Assembly: GCA_964431735.1 (NCBI GenBank)
Contig: CAYSLJ010000259.1
Coordinates: 1 to 6,270 of the forward strand
Direction: 5' to 3'
DNA length: 6,270 nucleotides
Source of the DNA: CALARM01 sp964431735
Lineage (GTDB): Bacteria > Vulcanimicrobiota > SpSt-956 > JAKJGF01
In this document: piece by piece, positions 1-6,103 of the stretch
Layout of the letters: every line of letters begins with the position of its first letter
Numbering within the stretch: position 1 is the stretch's first letter
Notes under the pieces: generated by a model
What the model was told of the DNA's origin: nothing
The model's input: the letters and a program-made list of their open reading frames with translations, nothing else
Database searches by the model: none
Program-made: the position numbers and the translations under genes

Positions 1-108
1 TGCTTTCACTTCAGCCGTTTTTTCTTCTGCTTTCACTTCAGCCGTTTTTTCTTCTGCTTTCACTTCAGCCGTTTTTTCTTCTACTTTCACTTCAGCCGTT
101 TTTTCTTC
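1..108 (-). repeat. 27-bp in-frame tandem repeat, four copies, coding for EEKTAEVKA
   Basis: Four head-to-tail 27-bp units occupy 1-27, 28-54, 55-81 and 82-108. The first three are identical and the fourth differs by one base (Ala codon to Val). Each encodes a charged nonapeptide at residues 703-738 of the pseudokinase. The window begins exactly at a unit boundary, so the array probably continues to the left and its full copy number is unknown. The near-perfect identity implies recent expansion by slippage or unequal recombination. Confidence 0.95.
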
Positions 109-2214
109 TTTCGGTGTTTCTATATATTCATCTTCTTTAATTCCAAATAATTTATTAAGTTGTTCTTTTACAGCCGAAAAGAATCTGGAAATATGATCTA
201 TAACAGATAATGTTTCTGTGCTTTCCTCTTCTTCTTCCTCTTCTTCCTCTTCTTCCAATACCTTTTCAGAAATTTCGCTTACTATTTCATCAGGCATTTC
301 TATTACCTTTACAGGTTTAACTTCTTCTTTAACCTCCGACCGATCTATTACTATTTTAACTTCTTCTTTATCTTCTTTTATAATTTTCTTTTCAATTATT
401 TCTCCGAGAGCAGCAGGTGCTAGGTCATCAATTTGCTTTTTTACTGTTTCAATATCAGGTCTTTCTTCAAATTTTAAATTAAGACATTGAGATATTATGG
501 TTTCTACCTTTGATGATAATCCTTTTCTATAGTCATGGATACTGAAAAATTCATACGGTTTTTCTTCTGGATTTATAGCTGTAAGCAGAGAATACATGGT
601 AACACCGAGGGAAAATATATCTGATTTTGTATTGGTGAAATCTATCCCTTTCTGTTCAGGAGAAGAGTAACCCAGTGTTCCCCTGTATATGTCTTTGCCT
701 TCAGAGTCTGTTTCAAAAGCTTTCGAAAGGCCGAAATTAATTAATTTGAGTTCATTATTACCTGTTATCATAATATTAGAAGGCTTAAGATCTCCTACAC
801 TTATGGGGAAAGGTTTTCTATTATGGAGATAAGAAAGAACATCACATAAATGTTTTATTACTGTCAGTATAAATTCCGGTGGTATAAGTCCTTCTTTCCT
901 GTAGTAACTGTCCATAATTTTATCCAGTGTATCACCATGAATAAATTCCATTACTGCCAGAAAACGGGACGTTTTATTATCCATGTTTATATCATAGAAG
1001 TAATCTGTTATATTAACTACACCTGGATGTTGTGCGTCTTCAAGAAAAGATACCATTCTCTTTAATCTATTCATTACATCTTTAATGGCAGTAGGAGGAC
1101 TGTCTTCCGGTGCTTTATATTGTATTTCTTTAATAGCTTTAGTAGCTTTTGCAATGTTTTTTTCCCCTAAATCTATTACTTCATATACTGCTCCATAACA
1201 GTCTTCTTGAATTATTTTTGATATTTGATAGGAACTCTTTTCACTTTTTAATATGGTTTTTTCCGGTAAAATATTTACTATTTGTTTTAAATCAGATTTT
1301 TTCTTGTAACCGGCAAATTTAATATCTTTCCAGTTTTCTTTCAAACCTTTTTCTATCTTTTCTGACTTTTCTGCAGTTTCTTTCTGTATTCCGCCTGTTA
1401 TGACCGGTCCGGGCAATTTCCCTGCTGATTTTATTTCATCTATTTTTTGAGTGGCAATAGATGCTTTTGTATCAACTTTTTTTCCTAAGACTTCAAGAGC
1501 TGCTTCAGGTGAGAGTTTTTTAGTGTAAACTTTTGGAGGTTCTTTTTCTTCCATTGCCTTTCTTTTTATAACTTCTTCTGCAGTTTCTTTTTCCAGTTTT
1601 GTAGTAGCAGATTTCTTTACACGAACCTTCGCAGGGATTCTTCTATGAACAGATTTTTTACTTTCCGGTATTTTTACTTCTTCTTTTGATGCCATTACAG
1701 CCGGTATTTTTACTTCTTCTTTTGCTGTCGTTACAGCCGGTGTTTTTATTTCTCCTTTTGGTGTGAGAAGGGTTGTTATCTTTGTTTCTTCTTTTGGTGT
1801 GAGAAGGGTTGTTATCTTTGTTTCTTCTTTACTCTCCAGTGGTTTTGTTATCTTTATTTCTTCTGGTTCATCTTTTATAAATAAACTTCCCTGTTCTCTG
1901 AGTTCCTGTTTTGATACAAGCTTTTTTGTAAAACCTCTATCTTCTTTTGGTGTTTCATCTTTCATAATAAGGCTTTCCTGTTCTCTGAGTTCCTGTTTTG
2001 ATACGAGTTTTTTCGTAAAGCCTCTATCTTCTCTGGGAATCTCACCTTTTTTAACTAATTGACTTGCTATATTTGTAGGAAGTTTTTGAGTTGAAGCTTT
2101 TTTGACTTTTATTTTTCTTATAATTCTTCTTTTCTGGCTGTCTCCTTCTCCCTGACTTTCTCCACCAAATATAAAATCTTCTGGTTGATTGTTTTTATTT
2201 GAAAAATCAGACAT
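1..2214 (-). CDS. Repeat-rich protein with degenerate Ser/Thr kinase domain (probable pseudokinase), C-terminus beyond the window
   Basis: This is an open frame of 738 codons from ATG 2214 that runs off the left edge. The start is supported by AAGGAG six bases upstream. Residues 1-328 are basic, probably disordered, and hold two repeat families (about 62-116 and 118-187). Residues 329-596 have a Hanks-type kinase fold. What survives is Lys362 (AIK), Asp475, Lys477 and Asn480 of the catalytic loop (GDLKPSN), SPE at 518-520, Asp532 and Arg585. What is lost: the glycine loop reads QEDCYG with only Gly341 left, the alphaC Glu aligns to Met387, HRD is Val-Gly-Asp (473-475), and DFG is Asn-Phe-Gly (493-495). 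After the domain come an acidic linker, eleven Glu in a row (654-664), an amphipathic-looking helix (669-692) and nine-residue repeats (703 onward). No signal peptide or membrane segment is visible. The fold call is firm. Pseudokinase is an inference from missing residues, and residual ATP binding or weak activity remains possible. The active kinase just upstream is its nearest relative here, so duplication followed by decay is plausible. Confidence 0.88.
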   Translation of the reverse strand, partial: MSDFSNKNNQPEDFIFGGESQGEGDSQKRRIIRKIKVKKASTQKLPTNIASQLVKKGEIPREDRGFTKKLVSKQELREQESLIMKDETPKEDRGFTKKLVSKQELREQGSLFIKDEPEEIKITKPLESKEETKITTLLTPKEETKITTLLTPKGEIKTPAVTTAKEEVKIPAVMASKEEVKIPESKKSVHRRIPAKVRVKKSATTKLEKETAEEVIKRKAMEEKEPPKVYTKKLSPEAALEVLGKKVDTKASIATQKIDEIKSAGKLPGPVITGGIQKETAEKSEKIEKGLKENWKDIKFAGYKKKSDLKQIVNILPEKTILKSEKSSYQISKIIQEDCYGAVYEVIDLGEKNIAKATKAIKEIQYKAPEDSPPTAIKDVMNRLKRMVSFLEDAQHPGVVNITDYFYDINMDNKTSRFLAVMEFIHGDTLDKIMDSYYRKEGLIPPEFILTVIKHLCDVLSYLHNRKPFPISVGDLKPSNIMITGNNELKLINFGLSKAFETDSEGKDIYRGTLGYSSPEQKGIDFTNTKSDIFSLGVTMYSLLTAINPEEKPYEFFSIHDYRKGLSSKVETIISQCLNLKFEERPDIETVKKQIDDLAPAALGEIIEKKIIKEDKEEVKIVIDRSEVKEEVKPVKVIEMPDEIVSEISEKVLEEEEEEEEEEESTETLSVIDHISRFFSAVKEQLNKLFGIKEDEYIETPKEEKTAEVKVEEKTAEVKAEEKTAEVKAEEKTAEVKA
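1654..1863 (-). repeat. 36-bp-period coding repeat, five full units plus a partial one
   Basis: Residues 118-187 of the pseudokinase form consecutive 12-residue units starting with (E/G)E-x-K: EEIKITKPLESK, then EETKITTLLTPK twice, GEIKTPAVTTAK, EEVKIPAVMASK, and a final truncated EEVKIPESKK. The two central units (1756-1791 and 1792-1827) are identical over all 36 bases, while the outer ones have diverged. This gradient suggests an old array with a recent central duplication. Thr-Thr and Thr-Pro residues recur in each central unit and could be phosphoacceptors, which is inference only. Confidence 0.9.
1867..2031 (-). repeat. 87-bp-period coding duplication in the pseudokinase N-terminus
   Basis: Two copies lie 87 bp (29 codons) apart, at 1954-2031 (residues 62-87) and 1867-1944 (residues 91-116). 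The 18-residue core EDRGFTKKLVSKQELREQ is identical in both, followed by a similar S-L-x-x-K-D-E stretch. The DNA copies carry several silent differences, so this duplication is older than the 27-bp array. The core looks like a short charged helix and may be a docking motif; its function is unknown. Confidence 0.92.
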
Positions 2215-2220
2215 AACAAT

Positions 2221-2226
2221 CTCCTT
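2221..2226 (-). promoter_or_regulatory. Shine-Dalgarno site of the pseudokinase gene
   Basis: On the minus strand AAGGAG sits six bases before ATG 2214. It fixes the start of a gene that has no stop codon in the window. Confidence 0.85.
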
Positions 2227-2244
2227 TTTATTTTATTTTTTTTA

Positions 2245-2273
2245 ATTATACCATTTAATATATTTTCACGCAA
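2245..2273 (-). promoter_or_regulatory. Sigma70-type promoter for the pseudokinase gene
   Basis: Reading the minus strand, a perfect -10 hexamer TATAAT (2250-2245) lies 17 bases after TTGCGT (2273-2268), which matches the -35 consensus at its first three bases. Transcription would begin near 2238, giving a leader of about 24 bases that contains the ribosome site. The gap shows no hairpin followed by a T tract, so read-through from the upstream kinase gene is also possible. The promoter suggests the pseudokinase can be expressed on its own. Confidence 0.6.
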
Positions 2274-2282
2274 GAATTATTA

Positions 2283-4775
2283 CTATTTAAGCTGTTCCAG
2301 CAATTTTTTTACTGTTCCCGCATTGTCTCCATCAGGTTCCAGTTCAAGATATTTTTTTAGTGATTTAGATGCTTCTTCTCTTTTATTTAAATTGAATTCT
2401 GATATACCGATAAGCAAATAAAGTTTTGCCTTATCAGGCATATATTCAAGCCCTTTTTTAGCATTATTAATGGTTTCTGCATAATCTCCCATTGCATAAC
2501 ACAGATCTGTGAGAACCATATACACCTCTCCGTATCCCGGTTTATATTCCAGTGCTTTCATTAAATAAGTTCTGGCTTTCCCTTTATCTGACGGATAATA
2601 AGCTATACCCAGCCCATAATATGCTTCAGGATTGGAAGGATTTATAGATATAGCTTTCTCGAAATTTTTTATGGCTTCATTATAATTTTTGTTCTGTAAA
2701 TTTTTTAATCCGTCCATAACTGCTCTGCCATCTTCCTGTGATGTAACAGTTCCGGGACCTTTATCAATAATTGAGAGCCATTTCCTTGCAGTGTTAGTAT
2801 TTTCACCTTCAGGATATTTTAACACATATTCTTCAAAAATTTCTTTTGCTTTTTCGCTCTTTCCTGATGCATAAAAGGCTTCACCCAGATAAATATAACA
2901 TTCTTCGTTTTCAGGCAATAATTTCTTTGCATTTTCAAGATAGGCTATTGCTTTGCTATAGTTTTTTTGTGACGTATACAGATTTCCAAGGTATAGATAA
3001 GAATGTCCGAAATCAGGATTGAATTTAATGGATTTTTCAAGGTTTGATATGGCATTGGTACTGTCTTCCTCCATATAAGTCAGACCGAGACCATAATAAG
3101 ACATGGCTTCCTGTGTGGATAGATTAATAACTTTTTTAAATTCTTCTCTAGATTCTTTGTTTTTATCCGAATGTAAATAGAGAAACCCTTTTTTTAGATG
3201 ATCTTTTATTTGCTGTTCTCTGTAGGCTTTATTTAATACATTGAAAAGTAGCAGACCGACTACAAGCAGTAAACTTATGGTTATAACACTGATAATAGTT
3301 TTCTTCTGCTGTACTCTGGATTGAAGTTCTCTTTCTGCTTCTCTCCATTCTATGAGATAATTCGGAGCTATACATTCTATAGAGATAATTGCTTCTTCCT
3401 TTATTGATTGTTCAGGTTCGTAATTCATAATTTTTTTTAGTGGTTCAAGAGCTCTTTCGTCCTTTATTTTACCAAGAGCCATAATAGCTCTCAGACGAAC
3501 TTCATCGGACGGATCATCAAGTGCCAGTATGAGAGGACCTGTAAAGGTTTTATCTGAATATAAACCCATTGCCTGTGCTGCAGCAGCTTTTACCTGAGAG
3601 TTGCTATCATTGATTAAAATTTCTTTCATTGTCTCTTCTATTTTAGAATCCAGTTTAAATCCTGCCAGGGCTTCTACTACACTCTTTCTGATCTCCCATT
3701 CCTGTTCTTTTTTCAATATACTGAGCAATGGCCTGGCAGCTTTTTCTGTTTTAAATTCACCTATAGTTTTAATTGCAAATTTTCTGATATTTTTATCAGG
3801 AATATTTAACTGTAATATCATAAGATCAAGTTTATCTGCTTCTTCTGTTACAGGTAAGGCTACTTTGATTCCTCCCGTAAGAGCTTTTTTCATTTCCAGC
3901 GCAGAAACAAAACGTTCTCCAGGTTTAAGTCTTACGCTTGTCATTATTATTGCATTTAGTTCTTCTGTAATATCAGGCCTTTCTTTTAAGACTGATTGAA
4001 AATTAAATGGTATTGGCTGCACACCTGTGAGCAAATGATACATTGTTGCCCCCAGAGAATATATATCACTTCTTGCCTCAGGTCTTCCTCTGTACTGTTC
4101 TGGAGACATATATCCTATAGTGCCTATAGCTGTTTTGGTAAGGGATACATCTTCCTCTGCCTGTACTGTCCTGACTATGCCGAAGTCTATCAATATGGCT
4201 TTTCTGTCGAAATCTCTTATCATTATATTGGAAGGCTTTATATCTCTGTATATTATGGGAGGATTTCTTGTATGGAGATAATTCAAAACATCACATATCT
4301 GAATACTCCATTCCACTACATCTGCTTCATTAAGACCGGGGTTCCCATCTTCTGAAAGTATAGTGCTCAGATCCTTTCCTTCTATAAAGTCCATTACAAG
4401 ATAATATCGTCCCCCTATTGAAAAATAATCACTTACAGAAGGCATATTAGAATGAGTTAATTCTGATAGTATCTTTGCTTCCATTTTAAATCTTGTAATT
4501 GCTTCCTGCTGTTCCTGCGGATTCATTGACAGATTTATCAATTCTTTTACCGCATATATTTTCCCGAGACTTACATGTTTTGTTTTATAAACAGAGCCCA
4601 TACCTCCGCTTTTTATTTTCTGTATAATTTCGTATCTGTTGGCCAGTATAATACCGGGAGTCAGGGCTTTAAGCTCTGTTGGTACATCTTCACTTCCAAG
4701 AGATATTCCGCATTCACTGCAGAATTTTGCATCTTTCTTATTTTCTGCGCCACATTTAGGACAGTTATATATCAT
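2283..4775 (-). CDS. Transmembrane Ser/Thr protein kinase with zinc ribbon, HEAT repeats and TPRs
   Basis: This is a complete 830-residue protein starting at ATG 4775 behind GGAGG, seven bases away. Domains in order: a zinc ribbon with Cys5, Cys8, Cys19 and Cys22 (two CxxC knuckles); a Hanks-type kinase at about 48-298; about five HEAT-like helical repeats at about 316-470; one hydrophobic helix at about 493-514; and about eight TPRs at about 522-817. The kinase has SGGMGSV for the glycine loop (the first Gly is Lys55), Lys77, alphaC Glu99, YRDIKPSN with catalytic Asp178 and Asn183, DFG at 197-199, SPE at 224-226, Asp237 and Arg288. It is therefore expected to be an active RD-type kinase, with Ser211, Thr213 and Thr215 as possible activation-loop sites. 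Topology resembles PknB-type receptors, with the kinase and HEATs in the cytoplasm and the TPRs on the far side of the membrane; this is inferred from basic residues (487-492) before the helix. Substrates are unknown. The neighbouring pseudokinase is an obvious candidate partner. Confidence 0.93.
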   Translation of the reverse strand: MIYNCPKCGAENKKDAKFCSECGISLGSEDVPTELKALTPGIILANRYEIIQKIKSGGMGSVYKTKHVSLGKIYAVKELINLSMNPQEQQEAITRFKMEAKILSELTHSNMPSVSDYFSIGGRYYLVMDFIEGKDLSTILSEDGNPGLNEADVVEWSIQICDVLNYLHTRNPPIIYRDIKPSNIMIRDFDRKAILIDFGIVRTVQAEEDVSLTKTAIGTIGYMSPEQYRGRPEARSDIYSLGATMYHLLTGVQPIPFNFQSVLKERPDITEELNAIIMTSVRLKPGERFVSALEMKKALTGGIKVALPVTEEADKLDLMILQLNIPDKNIRKFAIKTIGEFKTEKAARPLLSILKKEQEWEIRKSVVEALAGFKLDSKIEETMKEILINDSNSQVKAAAAQAMGLYSDKTFTGPLILALDDPSDEVRLRAIMALGKIKDERALEPLKKIMNYEPEQSIKEEAIISIECIAPNYLIEWREAERELQSRVQQKKTIISVITISLLLVVGLLLFNVLNKAYREQQIKDHLKKGFLYLHSDKNKESREEFKKVINLSTQEAMSYYGLGLTYMEEDSTNAISNLEKSIKFNPDFGHSYLYLGNLYTSQKNYSKAIAYLENAKKLLPENEECYIYLGEAFYASGKSEKAKEIFEEYVLKYPEGENTNTARKWLSIIDKGPGTVTSQEDGRAVMDGLKNLQNKNYNEAIKNFEKAISINPSNPEAYYGLGIAYYPSDKGKARTYLMKALEYKPGYGEVYMVLTDLCYAMGDYAETINNAKKGLEYMPDKAKLYLLIGISEFNLNKREEASKSLKKYLELEPDGDNAGTVKKLLEQLK

Positions 4776-4782
4776 GATTAAC

Positions 4783-4787
4783 CCTCC
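4783..4787 (-). promoter_or_regulatory. Shine-Dalgarno site of the transmembrane kinase gene
   Basis: The minus strand carries GGAGG seven bases before ATG 4775. This supports the start that places the CxxC zinc ribbon at the very N-terminus. Confidence 0.8.
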
Positions 4788-4798
4788 AGTGATCAGTT

Positions 4799-4804
4799 AT
4801 TATA
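4799..4804 (-). promoter_or_regulatory. Possible -10 element of the kinase gene
   Basis: The minus strand reads TATAAT 23 bases before the kinase start codon. No convincing -35 hexamer is present: the expected position falls inside the GCGTTAC repeat array. Use would give a very short leader of about 16 bases that still includes GGAGG. Either the repeats serve as an activator site, or this is a chance match. Confidence 0.4.
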
Positions 4805-4805
4805 G

Positions 4806-4869
4806 TCGTGACGCGTAACGCGTAACGCGTAACGGGTGGTTTCGTAATGCGTGATGTGTGATACGTATT
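4806..4869. repeat. Degenerate 7-bp tandem array, left arm
   Basis: The plus strand shows heptamers in near-perfect phase: TCGTGAC, three identical GCGTAAC units (4813-4833), GGGTGGT, one 8-base unit, then GCGTGAT, GTGTGAT and ACGTATT. The consensus is roughly xCGTRAY. It is richer in G+C than its surroundings and non-coding, and lies between the polyamine-synthase-like and kinase genes. Confidence 0.85.
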
Positions 4870-4899
4870 TGGTACCGGGCGAACATAGACACCACTACT

Positions 4900-4955
4900 A
4901 CTCACTCTTCACCCTTCACTACTCATTATTCACGACTCACCACTCACTATTTATC
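4900..4955. repeat. Degenerate 7-bp tandem array, right arm, in opposite orientation
   Basis: Eight consecutive heptamers run without a phase break: ACTCACT, CTTCACC, CTTCACT, ACTCATT, ATTCACG, ACTCACC, ACTCACT, ATTTATC. Reversed, the units read xGTGARx, close to the left arm's CGTRAY motif, so the two arrays face each other. About 30 bp separate them (4870-4899), including the palindrome GGTACC at 4871-4876. The final unit overlaps the stop codon of the polyamine-synthase-like gene. The RNA arms could pair only imperfectly, with about four matches per seven bases, and no T tract marks it as an ordinary terminator. Confidence 0.82.
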
Positions 4956-6009
4956 CAAAGCCAAGAACATACATATCAGAAGTTGCAAAAGGTACGGAAA
5001 GGGATGCATTCATAAAATCACTCTGTATATAATCTTTATTTATTTTATGAAATATATCCAGGAGTTCTGCGTAATTTTTATTGGCATGTAATTTATACCA
5101 GTTAAAATGTTTTATTATTTCATGGAATACAAGCCCTCTGTCTATCAGCATTTTCTGTAATTTCCTGTGGTCATCTCCTGTTACAGTAGGGCATATACAT
5201 GTATAAAGTCTGCTTTTTTTATTTTTTTTCATAGAAGAACATGCCGGATTTATAAACATTTCCGCTCCTTTTATATCCCATAATGGATCAAGCATAACTG
5301 CATCGAAATGATTTTCCAGTTCTTTCGGAAGACCATTTGCCAGATTTACATTATGTGTAATTATACCCATGTTTTTACTTTCTATAAAAGTAATAATTTC
5401 CCTGTCTATATCCAGCATATGTATTTCAAAATCAACAAGTGATTTTAAAGCAAGACAGCAGAAATCCCCGTCTCCTACAAATAAAACTTTTGTATCGGGA
5501 GAAAAGAAATCTCTTAGAATTAATTCTATCCTTCGAAAAGTAGTATCTTCCGTACATGGCTGCTGGCCGAAAATAGCTTTCAATCTGGGTCTCTTATTAA
5601 ATATATCAAAATTTCTTTCCTTTTTTCTTCTTTCATAATAATCAAAAATTATAAAGTCCATGAGTATGACAGTAAGATTTTTTATAAATCTGGTTACATC
5701 ACTGTCATATAAAAAATTCAGTTCTCTTGAGACTTTTACTATGGCTTTTTCTACAGGTTCTCTGTAATAAGAAGGCATTTTGCTGTATAGATTATTGAGA
5801 TAGGCATAATTATTCAGGTAATATCTCTTATTATAAATTCGCTTCATTACAGCTTCAGTTAATGCTTCTGAAATTCTCTCTTTTTCATCATTCAATCTGT
5901 TTATGATTCTATTATATGTTTTTATGTCAATATCGGGCCAGTCAGATCTGTTGTCTATATTATTTATAACTTCCGTAATAAAAGTTTCTATTGTTTTTTT
6001 ACCTTCCAT
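4951..6009 (-). CDS. BpsA-like branched-chain polyamine synthase (DUF43 family)
   Basis: With the start at 6009 the protein has 352 residues, close to the usual size of N4-bis(aminopropyl)spermidine synthases. That family transfers aminopropyl groups from decarboxylated S-adenosylmethionine to spermidine in the cytoplasm, making branched polyamines known mainly from thermophiles. Recognisable BpsA-like blocks, in order, are: CTEDTTFRRIELI before the core (family TPETTxxRV), VLFVGDGDFCCLAL with GDGD at 179-182, MLDIDREIITFIE at 198-210, FDAVMLDPLWD at 235-245, and HEIIKHFNWY at 296-305. Two changes matter: the family's GDDD is GDGD, and the DPP-type motif is DPL. The donor or substrate may therefore differ, or activity may be reduced. 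The N-terminal half is helical and poorly conserved. An in-frame ATG at 6138 would add 43 residues, but AAGGAG lies six bases before 6009 and the longer form would overlap the preceding gene. A related class I SAM-dependent enzyme cannot be excluded. Confidence 0.72.
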   Translation of the reverse strand: MEGKKTIETFITEVINNIDNRSDWPDIDIKTYNRIINRLNDEKERISEALTEAVMKRIYNKRYYLNNYAYLNNLYSKMPSYYREPVEKAIVKVSRELNFLYDSDVTRFIKNLTVILMDFIIFDYYERRKKERNFDIFNKRPRLKAIFGQQPCTEDTTFRRIELILRDFFSPDTKVLFVGDGDFCCLALKSLVDFEIHMLDIDREIITFIESKNMGIITHNVNLANGLPKELENHFDAVMLDPLWDIKGAEMFINPACSSMKKNKKSRLYTCICPTVTGDDHRKLQKMLIDRGLVFHEIIKHFNWYKLHANKNYAELLDIFHKINKDYIQSDFMNASLSVPFATSDMYVLGFG

Positions 6010-6015
6010 TATTTT

Positions 6016-6021
6016 CTCCTT
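6016..6021 (-). promoter_or_regulatory. Shine-Dalgarno site that decides the start of the BpsA-like gene
   Basis: The minus strand carries AAGGAG followed by six bases (AAAATA) and ATG 6009, the same arrangement as at the pseudokinase gene. The upstream ATG at 6138 has no comparable site, so translation most likely begins at 6009. Confidence 0.8.
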
Positions 6022-6063
6022 TTTTTTGTCTGAATCACGGATTGACATGGGATTATTGGATTT

Positions 6064-6091
6064 CACAGATTTATTCTTTTGTAAATCTATG
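6064..6091 (-). other. Possible RNA stem-loop between two genes
   Basis: In the transcript CAUAGAUUUA can pair with UAAAUCUGUG, giving ten pairs including one G-U around an eight-base loop (CAAAAGAA). It starts 12 bases after the stop of the preceding partial gene and ends about 54 bases before the BpsA-like start. No U tract follows, so a classic intrinsic terminator is not supported. In A+T-rich DNA such a hairpin can arise by chance. Confidence 0.3.
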
Positions 6092-6103
6092 TTATCTGTA
6101 TTC

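Noticed and set aside
1..108. CRISPR-like direct repeats
   Set aside because: The units are head to tail with no spacers and keep a coding frame, so they are a protein repeat.
218..490. Plus-strand Ser-rich open frame
   Set aside because: It is the complement of the Glu-run and acidic linker of the minus-strand pseudokinase; poly-Ser arises from reading GAA/GAG codons backward. No ribosome site was seen.
1763..2062. Plus-strand open frame with internal repeats
   Set aside because: Its repeats are the reverse complement of the pseudokinase repeats; the minus-strand frame is longer, has a promoter and ribosome site, and continues into a kinase fold.
2240..2285. Intrinsic terminator after the kinase gene
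   Set aside because: I found only short A+T palindromes such as AATATATT and no stable stem followed by a T run on the minus strand.
3601..4355. Plus-strand open frames opposite the kinase and HEAT regions
   Set aside because: They lie fully within the 830-codon minus-strand gene, whose catalytic motifs are intact, so they are shadows.
4806..4955. CRISPR array or insertion-sequence terminal repeats
   Set aside because: Seven-base degenerate units without 25-40 base spacers do not fit CRISPR. No transposase frame or target-site duplication is visible.
4858..5091. Plus-strand frame starting in the heptamer repeats
   Set aside because: Its first part translates the 7-bp array and the rest is antisense to the BpsA-like gene; no family resemblance or ribosome site.
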